Assembly (NCBI GenBank): GCA_012959465.1 | Contig: DUDC01000029.1 | Span: forward strand, 1 to 42,577 | Direction: 5' to 3' | Length of the DNA stretch: 42,577 nt | Origin: Planctomycetaceae bacterium | GTDB taxonomy: Bacteria; Planctomycetota; Planctomycetia; Pirellulales; Pirellulaceae | Part shown: positions 7,701 through 15,790 of the stretch, piece by piece | How positions within the stretch are numbered: position 1 is the first letter of the stretch | Layout: each line of letters starts with the position of its first letter | Notes under the pieces: model-generated | Told to the model about the DNA's origin: nothing | Databases searched by the model: none | The model's input: the letters and a program-made list of their open reading frames with translations, nothing else | Made by a program: the position numbers and the translations under genes

Positions 7701-9320
7701 TCACGGCGTGGTGTCATGTAAGAAGGCTTCCAGTTGTCGCAGATTCTGCTGTGCCAACTCGAAGTCCGGACGAATCTCCGTGGCCTTGCGAAACGGCTCC
7801 AACGCTTCGGAATAGCGTTGCATACGCACGAGGACACTGCCAAGATTGACGTACGCCTCGACGTATTCGCGGTTCAATTCGATCGCGCTCTGGTACGACG
7901 CGATCGCCTCATTGAGTTGTCCAAGGTCTTTGAATGAGTTGCCCGCATCAAAGTGAGCTTCGTCCATTTGTCCCCATTCCGGAAAGTGTACGGTCGCGAC
8001 GTGTAACAGGACTTTTAGATGTGCTAGGGCATCGCCGAATCGGCCGGATTCCTGAAGTTTCCTAGCCAGGTTGAGTCGCGATTCAAGGTTCCACCTGTTA
8101 CGACTGACGTCAGCGACCGGATCCGCCACGATGGCACCGGGCAAAAGTGCACTGCGTAGCAATGGATCCAGACGGCCGTGGTCGTCCAACGCGACGACGT
8201 CGGAAATCAGCTGATCGACCGAGACGCGGCCTTTGTAAATGACAGCAAGTTGCCCATGTCGGTCAAACAGAAAGCTGCTTGGAACAGGCAGTGGGTGCCG
8301 CCACACCACAAACGAATTGTGAATTCCCTGCATCATCTTGGGCCAAGTCTCGCCAGCTCTTCCGGCCTTAAAGGGAAAGCCGATTTTTGCGATAGTGGCG
8401 GCCGGGTCAGTCACTCTCGAATCGGCTGCCAATTCATCGACTGACAATGCGTAGATTCGCAGCCCTGCGTTTCTAAGATCCTCGCGCCGCTCGGTAAGAT
8501 CCGCTAGCTCCTTGAGGCACGGCGCGCACCAGCTGGCCCAAAGATTGACCAGCACTGGACGGCCGCCACTGTCGATCACCTGAGCGGCGCCCTGGAAATC
8601 ACGGTATGTCGAGCCAACCGGCATCGGTACCCGGTTTTGCAAAGCGATGCGATTCATCGATGAGGTTTCGGCGACTTGCTGCTTCGCTGCTGGCAACTCT
8701 GGCGTGGGTTGACGTTGGGACAGCGACTCGGCCTCCCCAACGCCCTGCACAAGCAGGTAGCGACCGCCCGGTGTCGCGCCCGAAAATGCCTCCGCTTCTC
8801 CTCCTGGCCACCGGACCACGACACTGGTGATCACCTGTGCCGTGCCTAGACCGAAATGCAACGTCTTGGTTGACTGACTTAAGAAACCGACTCCTGCTCG
8901 CAGAGTACGGATGAGCGGTTGTGTCTCTGAGTCGCAGAAGACTTCGACGCGCGCCCCAATGGCGTCGCGCGGTGTTTGAGAGGAAATGGCTCGCAACTTG
9001 AAGGTGAGTGATTTGCCGGCTGATGGTGATTGGTTCACCAGCAACCTTAGTCGTGGCGCGTTTCGGTTCGACGTCCAAATGTCTAGATCACCGTCCCCGT
9101 CCCAGTCGACCATTGCCAGTGCGCGGCCATCGTCGGGAAAATCGATGCCAGCGATCGCGGAAATATTCGCAAATCGCCCATCTCGCGTGTTTAGAAAACA
9201 GCAATTGCGTTCATTTCCGCTAAACGATCGCCCCTGCTGTAGTAAATGAGATAGCCGCTCGTTGGCCTCCAGGTATTGGTCCCTGATCGACTCTTCAACA
9301 TTGTTCTGCGATTGCGACAC
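7701..9320 (-). CDS. C-terminal half of UGA-interrupted FG-GAP/ASPIC-UnbV/thioredoxin/TPR protein
   Basis: This 539-residue frame is in the same reading frame as the segment at 9342-11315 and is separated from it by one TGA (9342-9344) and seven sense codons (SFFWRQV). It starts in the middle of a domain: residues 10-100 contain the last FG-GAP-like calcium loop (VDWDGDGDLDIW). An ASPIC/UnbV-like domain follows (DAIGARVEVF to SVVVRWPGGE, about 115-170). A thioredoxin-like domain has the redox motif WASWCAPC at about residues 260-268, and two or more TPR repeats end the chain (DEAHFDAGNSFKDLGQLNEAI, VEAYVNLGSVLVRMQRYSEAL). It has no signal peptide of its own and only a weak AGG before its GTG, so independent export or translation is unlikely. 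I read it as the C-terminal part of a 1204-residue protein made by UGA decoding. Alternatives are a pseudogene fragment or a sequencing error. Confidence 0.8.
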   Translation of the reverse strand: MSQSQNNVEESIRDQYLEANERLSHLLQQGRSFSGNERNCCFLNTRDGRFANISAIAGIDFPDDGRALAMVDWDGDGDLDIWTSNRNAPRLRLLVNQSPSAGKSLTFKLRAISSQTPRDAIGARVEVFCDSETQPLIRTLRAGVGFLSQSTKTLHFGLGTAQVITSVVVRWPGGEAEAFSGATPGGRYLLVQGVGEAESLSQRQPTPELPAAKQQVAETSSMNRIALQNRVPMPVGSTYRDFQGAAQVIDSGGRPVLVNLWASWCAPCLKELADLTERREDLRNAGLRIYALSVDELAADSRVTDPAATIAKIGFPFKAGRAGETWPKMMQGIHNSFVVWRHPLPVPSSFLFDRHGQLAVIYKGRVSVDQLISDVVALDDHGRLDPLLRSALLPGAIVADPVADVSRNRWNLESRLNLARKLQESGRFGDALAHLKVLLHVATVHFPEWGQMDEAHFDAGNSFKDLGQLNEAIASYQSAIELNREYVEAYVNLGSVLVRMQRYSEALEPFRKATEIRPDFELAQQNLRQLEAFLHDTTP

Positions 9321-9344
9321 GACCTGTCGCCAGAAAAAGCTTCA
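9314..9344 (-). promoter_or_regulatory. Candidate SECIS element with in-frame UGA (selenocysteine codon)
   Basis: On the minus strand the in-frame TGA is at 9344-9342. Eleven nucleotides (9341-9331, AGCTTTTTCTG) separate it from GCGACAGGTCGTGTCGC (9330-9314). This 17-mer folds into a perfect 6-bp stem, GCGACA against TGTCGC, with loop GGTCG. The bacterial SECIS as known from E. coli fdhF is a 17-nt stem-loop 11 nt after the UGA with GGUC in the loop, where SelB recognises a G and a U. Length, spacing and loop sequence all agree; the bulged U of the E. coli element is not present. The frame is open on both sides. The hairpin has no downstream T-tract, so it is not an obvious terminator. Seen directly: UGA, frame continuity, hairpin. 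Inferred: selenocysteine insertion. Confidence 0.72.
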
Positions 9345-11315
9345 CAAGTCGTTACTGTCAACTCCGGTGATGTACCCGTTGGCGACAAGGAGGTCCAGCC
9401 AACCATCGTTGTTCAAATCGCCGAAGACGGAGCTCCATGACCAGCGGCCCATGGTCACGCCGGCATCTTGACTGACGTCTTGAAAGCGATTGTCAGAAAA
9501 GCGATTGACGAACAGAGTATTGCCGCGGGCGAATCGTCGAATGTGCGCTTTGACTTTTGGGTGATCCGGTTTGAAATGTTGTTGACTCGTTACGCGTTGC
9601 CCGGCCGAGGAGAACATGTTCCCCACGTAAAGGTCCATCGCGCCATCGCGGTTGATGTCACCCCAGGTGGCGCTCATGCCCGATGCCTGATCTTCAGCAG
9701 ACCAACTCGACGCAACATCCACGAATACGGGTTTGCCTGATTCCGTCCATTGATTGAGGTACAGGTTGTTGGGTCCGAAGTCGTTGGCCACATAAAGATC
9801 TTGGTCTCCGTCGTTGTCTACGTCCTCCCAGGCCGCGGCGTAGCTGTGCCGATTGTTCGCGTCTTCCAATCCGGCTTCCGATGAAGCCTCGGTGAACAAC
9901 CATTTGTCGGACAGAGAAATATCGTTGCGTAGCAACAGATTTCGACCGCCGTCAACCGAGTTGAAATACATCGTCTGCGGGGCGCCTGAGGCCGAGTGCT
10001 GTCGGTTGCCAGGTGATGTTTCACTGCGGCGAAATGAACATAGGTGCAGATCCAAATCGCCGTCAGAGTCATAATCCGCCGCGGTCAACGACATTGGATC
10101 GTTGACTTCCAAGACCAATTGAATCTCAAACCGATCGGCTCGATTGGCCGCAAAGACAACGTAGTCACTCATGGCCACGACCAAATCCTGGTCGCCATCG
10201 TTGTCCAGATCCAAGATCAAACAGCTGCGTGATGCGTCGAGCCAGTCGACACCCCAGGCAGTGGACACGTCGCGGGCCGTGCCATCAACTTGCTGCAGAA
10301 ACAACCGATTGGGTAGGCCCCATTCCTGGCAGACGTACAGGTCGTCCAAGCCATCGCCATTGACGTCGGCGATGGCCAGCCCAGGTGTGCCCAACAGCTG
10401 GTCGTCACGGGTGTCCTGGCTGACGTCGAGCCAGGTGTTCATTCCGATTTGGAACTGCGTTTGGTAGCAGGCCGTGGCGCCCAGCACGGCTTGAGTGCAA
10501 TCCACTAGCCAAGGGGAAGTTTGCTGGCAGAGTGTCTGGGACCATGACAATGGGCGAATGGCTGCCAAGCGGGGTGGTTTGTTAGCATCAAGGTGCCAAT
10601 CCGCTTCCCAGATCGCATGCTGCTCCACCACGGTTGAGGCGTTTCTTCCCGACAACTCGATCCACTGTCGGGTCACTGCCCGGCGGCCATCCTGCTCGAT
10701 GGCTACGACTTTGGCCGTGAACCGCAGATCGTCGCCCACCACTTCCGATAGGGCAACAATGGTAGTTCGCAGATCAGACGATGCCTCGTTGCCGAAGTCC
10801 GTCGTCTCTGCGCGACGCACTTCCGTTTGCTGATCCTGATAACAGACCTGAGACAAAGAGGGGGTAAGCAAGGGCGACGAAAAGCCGGGCACTGCCAACA
10901 GTCGCAATTCATCATCCTGCAGCTTGTTGGCACTTGCCAACAGTTTCCCCATCCGCTTCCATTGTTGGCTCACTTGCTGGGAAAGCGCCTCTGTTTCCCA
11001 TCCATCTTCGGCTGGATCTTCTTCCAGCGGTTGGTTGCCAGTGGCGTAAAACGGCAAGGTCACATGGTCGACCAATTTCGAGGTCGGATCGGATCGCGTC
11101 TCGGTGGAAGGGCCAGGCCAATATCGGACCGCCACAAACACCAGCAATGCAGCCGCTACCAAGCACATTGCCATCCACCGACTCCGGTGAATGGAACTCG
11201 TTTGAGTCGCTTGGGCATCCGATTTGGAGTGCTTTGGAAGCTGAACACTCTCTTTCGAGTGTTGTCGGAGTCGAGAGGCTCGGCGATCGCGTTTACGACG
11301 AGGTTTCCCGGACAT
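9342..11315 (-). CDS. N-terminal half of UGA-interrupted FG-GAP/ASPIC-UnbV protein (putative selenoprotein, residue 658)
   Basis: A 657-codon segment ending at a TGA. The basic N-terminus (MSGKPRRKRDRRASR) is followed by a membrane anchor or signal at about residues 47-66 (MAMCLVAAALLVFVAVRYW). From about 290 on there are repeated FG-GAP/VCBS calcium-binding loops such as IADVNGDGLDDLYV, LDLDNDGDQDLVV, ADYDSDGDLDLHL, EDVDNDGDQDLYV, GDINRDGAMDLYV and GDLNNDGWLDLLV, giving a beta-propeller outside the cytoplasm. The segment stops at GYITGVDSNDL; after the TGA the same frame continues SFFWRQVV into the frame at 7701-9320. As far as I remember, related planctomycetal proteins read through this junction as one polypeptide. 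With the UGA decoded the product would be 1204 residues with the special residue at 658, between propeller and UnbV/thioredoxin parts. The ATG at 11315 has no strong Shine-Dalgarno. Confidence 0.85.
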   Translation of the reverse strand: MSGKPRRKRDRRASRLRQHSKESVQLPKHSKSDAQATQTSSIHRSRWMAMCLVAAALLVFVAVRYWPGPSTETRSDPTSKLVDHVTLPFYATGNQPLEEDPAEDGWETEALSQQVSQQWKRMGKLLASANKLQDDELRLLAVPGFSSPLLTPSLSQVCYQDQQTEVRRAETTDFGNEASSDLRTTIVALSEVVGDDLRFTAKVVAIEQDGRRAVTRQWIELSGRNASTVVEQHAIWEADWHLDANKPPRLAAIRPLSWSQTLCQQTSPWLVDCTQAVLGATACYQTQFQIGMNTWLDVSQDTRDDQLLGTPGLAIADVNGDGLDDLYVCQEWGLPNRLFLQQVDGTARDVSTAWGVDWLDASRSCLILDLDNDGDQDLVVAMSDYVVFAANRADRFEIQLVLEVNDPMSLTAADYDSDGDLDLHLCSFRRSETSPGNRQHSASGAPQTMYFNSVDGGRNLLLRNDISLSDKWLFTEASSEAGLEDANNRHSYAAAWEDVDNDGDQDLYVANDFGPNNLYLNQWTESGKPVFVDVASSWSAEDQASGMSATWGDINRDGAMDLYVGNMFSSAGQRVTSQQHFKPDHPKVKAHIRRFARGNTLFVNRFSDNRFQDVSQDAGVTMGRWSWSSVFGDLNNDGWLDLLVANGYITGVDSNDL

Positions 11316-11559
11316 GAGGACGCACCACGGTCATGGGCAAAAACAAAACAGTACCAAGCAGTCTAACTCAACACTGAAGGGCCTGCTACTTGACATCGAA
11401 CCCATGTTAAACTTCCAACTGCGAATTGGGTTGCGCAATTGTTGCTCCGCGCATCGATGCCTCGTTCGCGTTTGCGAGCGTTAGAACTGTATTTCGACTA
11501 CCGTTTTGAATGACCGCCCTGCATGGCGATTCAATCGTAAGCGGAGTTCGCGAGATCAT

Positions 11560-13839
11560 CTACTGATGTCCCGTTTCAACCGCCAGCGGTGTTTTGACAC
11601 CGTCACCGCGTGTCACCATTCTATACGGGCGGTATGTTGGTGAGGATTCCTCGATCTCGATGAATTGATTTACGGGCACGTCGTGGAATCGCTGTGTGAG
11701 GCCTGTTGTCGGCCAAAACACTTCCAGTACGGAGATTTTCTCGGCACTTCCCAAGCCGATTTCCAGTCGAAGAGGATTCGCGCCGAAACTTCCGCCACTG
11801 TTGACCCATTTGTAGACAGATCGCCTCGATACTGGGGCACCACTGTCCACAGATTCCTCGATCTCAGCGCGCACTCTAGCCCCGATAGCGCTGCGATTAG
11901 ACTGTTTTCCGATTAGCTTGATCGTAATCCAATTGTTACCGAAGCCGGGATTCTCGAAGAGCGCGTTGCCGAATTTATCGCCCGGGTATGCACCGCCCAA
12001 TTCAATAAAAATGTCTTGATCGCCATCGTGGTCGAAGTCAGCGAACGCGACTCCATGCCCCTTTTGCAGATGACCGAGTCCGGCAGCGGTCGTTACGTCC
12101 GCAAATCTCTCGCCGCGTTGATTGTGAAAAAAGAGATTCGGCACCAGCGTCTCGTAGTCGGGGTCACCGGTTCCCAGATAGAAATCAGGAAACCCGTCGT
12201 TGTCGACGTCGCCAAAGTTGCAGCCCATGGGTTGTGTCGAGCGACGCAGGTTCAGTTTCTGACTGACCTCACGAAACGTCCCATCGGCGCTGCCTTGATA
12301 GACACAGTCGAACGGCGCGTCGTGAGAAAATCGCAGATAGTCAGCAGCGACGTGATTGGCGAATGTCGAATAACTGCCGACGTAAATATCCAGTACACCG
12401 TCATTGTTGAAGTCCCAGAACCAGGTTGGAAAACTGCGGATGGGCTGCTCAACGCCGAGACGCGAAGAGACGTCCGTCAGCGTGCCGTCACCGTTGTTCT
12501 GGTAGAGTTGGTTTGGGCCCTTCAAGTTGGAAACATAGAGGTCGGGAAGCCGGTCATCGTTGTAGTCGCCCCAGACGACGCCTTTGGCGAATCCATCGTG
12601 GGCGACGCCGGCGCGTTGCGCGACGTTGGTGAATCTACCGTGGCCATCGTTTTCGAAGAGTTGATTGGGAAATTCTTCGTTACCGACGTATAGATCAAGA
12701 TCACCGTCGTTGTCGTAATCGGCCCAGGCCGCTGTTTGGGTCGGAAAATGACCGTCTCCCAAACCGACTTCAAGTGTAACGTCACGAAACCGTCCGCGGC
12801 CGTTGTTTTGCAATAGTGAGTTGGGGTGCTTTCCGATCCTCCCCAGCCAAGCGCCACGAAGAACCAGCACGTCGACGTCCCCGTCGTTGTCGTAATCGGC
12901 CTGAACCAAGTTCAGTCCGCCATACAAACCGGTAAGATTCGACTCCTTGGTGTGTTCCTCAAAAGTCCCGTCCCCGTTGCTAAAGAAACAACGAATCTGG
13001 CCCGCTGTGTTCCACGTCGACGTCATGATGTCCAAGAAACCGTCGTCATTGAAGTCATCGACGATCGTGCCGCCACAGAGGCTAAAGGTGTTCAAGCCCA
13101 ACTCGGTTGAAATATTCACAAAACGCGGAAACACTTCATCTGATTCAAAGGCCTCCGGCGGTATCAAGTATTTTTCAGGCACCGCAGCGGGGTATTCGCC
13201 GATGGTCATGTAGGCCACATTGAGTAGCCACCGTGCCGTCAGGTTATGCGGGTTTTTTGCGAGCACGATCTCAAGATACTTGAGAGCGTTTCGGCTGCTT
13301 TCCGGCTTTTCGTGCACGCCCTCACCACGGATAGGAAACAGGCAGCTTTCGCCAGTGGTGCAATGCACGCAGTTTTCAGTTTCTCCCAATCGCAAATTTG
13401 CGACAGCCAATCGCATGGTGACCATCTCTCGAAGATCCTCAGGAACACGTGCCCCGTCCTGTGGCAGGAGATTGTATGCCTCTTCCAAACATTCGATCGC
13501 TCGTTTGTTATGGCCAACCCGCAATTCTTCGTCACCAAGTTGGGTCAGCAAACGAATGCGACTCTCCGGGCTGGTCCGATTCGTCGGCAAGTTCACTAAA
13601 TCGGTTCTTAACAACGGAAGCGATCCGTCCCCAATGTAGGGATTCTCGTTTGCTGTGTTGTGGTTGATATCGGCGAGCAAATTGACCATGCTCGCATGGC
13701 TGTCTAGATAGGTCGCCGGGCTGGACGAAGGTGGTTCCACTCGCTTTTTACAGCCGAACGGATGTGCCCCGATCAAACCAACGACGACCGCGATATAACG
13801 CAGCACTTGCCAACGGCGGAGATAAGTGGGCGTCGTCAT
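11560..13839 (-). CDS. FG-GAP/ASPIC-UnbV (CRTAC1-type) exported protein
   Basis: The ATG at 13839, preceded by GAGG seven bases upstream, gives 759 residues starting MTTPTYLRRWQVLRYIAVVV. The hydrophobic segment ends at AHPFGC, which could be a weak lipobox, so a lipoprotein or exported protein is likely. Residues of about 90-230 look like TPR-type helices (RLLTQLGDEELRVGHNKRAIECLEEAYNLL) and include a Cys-rich insert CVHCTTGESC. From about 245 to 640 there are at least six FG-GAP/VCBS calcium loops (VDDFNDDGFLDIM, ADYDNDGDVDVLV, ADYDNDGDLDLYV, GDYNDDRLPDLYV, GDVDNDGFPDFYL, ADFDHDGDQDIFI). A C-terminal ASPIC/UnbV domain contains SAIGARVRAEI and GLGSAEKISVLEVFWPTTG. It is the second protein of this general type in tandem; the two are not simple duplicates. 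The function of the family is unclear. A longer frame starts at 13923 but lacks the Shine-Dalgarno. Confidence 0.88.
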   Translation of the reverse strand: MTTPTYLRRWQVLRYIAVVVGLIGAHPFGCKKRVEPPSSSPATYLDSHASMVNLLADINHNTANENPYIGDGSLPLLRTDLVNLPTNRTSPESRIRLLTQLGDEELRVGHNKRAIECLEEAYNLLPQDGARVPEDLREMVTMRLAVANLRLGETENCVHCTTGESCLFPIRGEGVHEKPESSRNALKYLEIVLAKNPHNLTARWLLNVAYMTIGEYPAAVPEKYLIPPEAFESDEVFPRFVNISTELGLNTFSLCGGTIVDDFNDDGFLDIMTSTWNTAGQIRCFFSNGDGTFEEHTKESNLTGLYGGLNLVQADYDNDGDVDVLVLRGAWLGRIGKHPNSLLQNNGRGRFRDVTLEVGLGDGHFPTQTAAWADYDNDGDLDLYVGNEEFPNQLFENDGHGRFTNVAQRAGVAHDGFAKGVVWGDYNDDRLPDLYVSNLKGPNQLYQNNGDGTLTDVSSRLGVEQPIRSFPTWFWDFNNDGVLDIYVGSYSTFANHVAADYLRFSHDAPFDCVYQGSADGTFREVSQKLNLRRSTQPMGCNFGDVDNDGFPDFYLGTGDPDYETLVPNLFFHNQRGERFADVTTAAGLGHLQKGHGVAFADFDHDGDQDIFIELGGAYPGDKFGNALFENPGFGNNWITIKLIGKQSNRSAIGARVRAEIEESVDSGAPVSRRSVYKWVNSGGSFGANPLRLEIGLGSAEKISVLEVFWPTTGLTQRFHDVPVNQFIEIEESSPTYRPYRMVTRGDGVKTPLAVETGHQ

Positions 13840-14146
13840 TGCCTCGGCCGAACCTAAATTTTCGTGAAACTGAGATGGGCGACAGAAGCCGTGATGAACC
13901 GCCCAGGCACGCTCATCCAGCATACCGCGTGCCCGATTGGATTCACAGTCAATTTAGATGAACCGAATGGTCGATTGATTCGGCAGAATGGCGTTTGCCC
14001 CAGCCTCAACCGAGCTGCGCGAAACAAGGAGGATCTATAACGCGCGCCGTGGTCATGTCGGAACGGCGTCGAGACCACAAAAGAGGAACCTAGTCACACA
14101 GGTCCGATGTCCGCCGAGCGTTGGATTCGGCGGGACTTAGAAAAAG
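13840..14146. other. Intergenic region between FG-GAP gene and tRNA-Pro
   Basis: Roughly 300 bp upstream of the FG-GAP gene and downstream of the tRNA (both on the minus strand). Apart from the hairpin at 14109-14136 I see no gene or recognisable promoter here. Confidence 0.4.
14109..14136 (-). terminator. Hairpin downstream of tRNA-Pro
   Basis: GTCC-GCCGA, a 9-nt loop and TCGGC-(G)-GGAC form a 9-bp stem with one bulged G, 11 bp beyond the tRNA 3' end. A T-run (CTTTTTCT) lies between tRNA and hairpin rather than after it, so this may be a terminator or processing structure. Confidence 0.35.
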
Positions 14147-14221
14147 TCGGGGCGGGGAGATTCGAACTCCCGACCTCCTGCTCCCAAAGCAGGCGCGCTA
14201 GCCAAGCTGCGCTACGCCCCG
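14147..14221 (-). tRNA. tRNA-Pro (anticodon TGG)
   Basis: A complete 75-nt cloverleaf on the minus strand. The acceptor stem CGGGGCG pairs perfectly with CGCCCCG, with discriminator A at 14147. The D stem is GCGC/GCGC, the anticodon stem CCTGC/GCAGG with loop TTTGGGA (anticodon TGG), the variable loop AGGTC and the T stem GGGAG/CTCCC with loop TTCGAAT. CCA is not encoded and must be added post-transcriptionally. Confidence 0.97.
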
Positions 14222-14254
14222 CGATTTTGGTGACTCGTCGACACCAATTCGCCC

Positions 14255-14283
14255 ATGCTACTCTCTCTTATGAAAATGGGCAA
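14255..14283 (-). promoter_or_regulatory. Probable sigma-70 promoter of tRNA-Pro
   Basis: On the minus strand TTGCCC (14283-14278), a 17-bp spacer and TAGCAT (14260-14255) lie 33 bp upstream of the tRNA 5' end. The spacing is ideal and both boxes match consensus partly. Confidence 0.42.
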
Positions 14284-14318
14284 GCGACCCTTACACTCCG
14301 CCCGGTGGTGGAGCGCGT

Positions 14319-15494
14319 CTAGAAACTCGTGTTGAGTCCCAGCGTCAGGCCGTGGACGACATAATTGTCTTCGCGAAAATTGAACCCTGGTCGGGGTGGT
14401 CCCACAGCGGGTGGCGGAGTGACCGAGGTGTCGATCTGGTTGCTCGGTTGAATCACTCGGTTCCAAGAAAGAAACATGTAACCGACCGTCAATTCAATAT
14501 GGTTGTTAACACGATAACCCAAATTCAAGTCAAATTCAGGTGAGATCACGAACCGATTCTGCTCATAGGTACCGATATTGGTCGGCTGTGCATAGAGCCC
14601 ACCGGCCGTTACCACCGCGATTCCTGGTGGCACAGTTACGGATTGCGAACCGCGAATTTGCATGACTTGCCGCATGTTTCCAAAGGCAACTTGTCCCTTT
14701 AAACGCAGCGACCAGTGTTCTCTAAAACTGTCGACGTGAAACCCGAAATGTCCCGCATGATACTCGTTCACCGAGTCGAATTCGTCCAGAACATCCAGCA
14801 CTGTGCCGGCCAATAGTGTGGACGTTGAGTCGATACGCAGTCGTCCGTCAATCCTCGATGTGAAGTAACCGGCGGTCAGATCTACTTCCGTTCCGGGGCG
14901 TGCAACCAGCAAGCGACGAAAAGTTACGTCCGCCACCGTCACATCTGATTCGGTCGTGACGTTGATCGATCCGGTGGCAAAACCGGGTGCGGCAATAACG
15001 GCCGCGTCTTCGCCGACGATCCCGCCGCCCGATGGCGTCAGGTTGACGAACGGTCGAGCTAGAACGCTCGTATTGGTTGAGTCGTCGCTGAAGCGTACTG
15101 TTTGTCTTCCCAGCAACAACAGGCGACCTTCAATGGCCCAGCTGAGGTCCTTGTCCAGCCAGCCGCCGATTGTCAAGCGTCCGCCAGGTCGGGCTTCGCC
15201 ACCTAGCGGTTCATTCCCAAACAACACTTGCGCTTGGGGAAGGACGCCATTGTTGGGGCTGGTGGTCACCAAAGGGGGCGTATTACTCTGCGACCGCCAA
15301 GCCATCAAGTATTCCCAATCGGTCCATAAACCGAGTGAAAAATATCCTTGGTCGCCACCGTATGATTCATCAGGAGTGCCATTTTCGTCCCATTCCGTTT
15401 CGGTCGGAAGCAATGACAATTCCTGCGAAACGCCGTAAAGCGTTGCAAGCATAATAGTTAAGGTGAAAGTAGCGGCCGTAACAAAACGGTGCAT
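14319..15494 (-). CDS. BBP7 family outer membrane beta-barrel protein
   Basis: The ATG at 15494 gives 391 residues beginning MHRFVTAATFTLTIMLATLYGVSQ, a signal peptide. The mature chain opens with FSLGLWTDWEYLMAWRSQ, then PLVTTSPNN and GRLTIGGWLDKDLSWAIEGRLLLLG. This pattern of a tryptophan-rich first strand, a VTTS motif and alternating amphipathic strands is that of the planctomycetal BBP7 outer membrane proteins. The chain ends in phenylalanine (GLTLGLNTSF), the usual C-terminal aromatic residue of beta-barrels inserted by BamA. Likely a structural or porin-like protein in the outer membrane; its cargo is unknown. An upstream ATG at 15530 exists but would precede the signal peptide by 12 residues. 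Confidence 0.87.
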   Translation of the reverse strand: MHRFVTAATFTLTIMLATLYGVSQELSLLPTETEWDENGTPDESYGGDQGYFSLGLWTDWEYLMAWRSQSNTPPLVTTSPNNGVLPQAQVLFGNEPLGGEARPGGRLTIGGWLDKDLSWAIEGRLLLLGRQTVRFSDDSTNTSVLARPFVNLTPSGGGIVGEDAAVIAAPGFATGSINVTTESDVTVADVTFRRLLVARPGTEVDLTAGYFTSRIDGRLRIDSTSTLLAGTVLDVLDEFDSVNEYHAGHFGFHVDSFREHWSLRLKGQVAFGNMRQVMQIRGSQSVTVPPGIAVVTAGGLYAQPTNIGTYEQNRFVISPEFDLNLGYRVNNHIELTVGYMFLSWNRVIQPSNQIDTSVTPPPAVGPPRPGFNFREDNYVVHGLTLGLNTSF

Positions 15495-15790
15495 GGCGTT
15501 TTCTCGATCGTTGACTGTCATGAGACCCAAAACGGAGTCTGTATTATTCTTCGGAAGGAATGGTTGTGTGGATTAGGTAAACTTTGCGGATTACGAAAGG
15601 TTTAACGGCATCGCCGCAAGGTCCGATGGTTGTCAAGGACGTTCCAAATTTGGGAGACTCTAGAAAGCGAGGGTGGACGGTCGTTCGGACCAGTTCATAA
15701 ACCACCCCATGGAAGACGAAGAGACTCCAAAGCGCGAGACAAGCCGGGCGATGTAAGACCCCAACTGTCTCGTTCAACAAGGCGTGCACC

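Noticed and set aside
9314..9330. Hairpin at the UGA read as an intrinsic terminator of a shortened gene
   Set aside because: On the minus strand the T-run precedes the hairpin (TTTTTC before the stem) and no T-run follows it, and the coding frame continues in the same phase for 539 residues.
9342..9344. TGA as a plain nonsense mutation or sequencing error
   Set aside because: Cannot be excluded, but the exact 11-nt spacing, 17-nt length and GGUC loop are hard to explain by chance; kept as the main alternative.
12016..12693. 225-codon plus-strand open frame
   Set aside because: It is antisense to the FG-GAP repeats of the gene at 11560-13839, whose biased Asp/Gly codons keep the opposite frame open.
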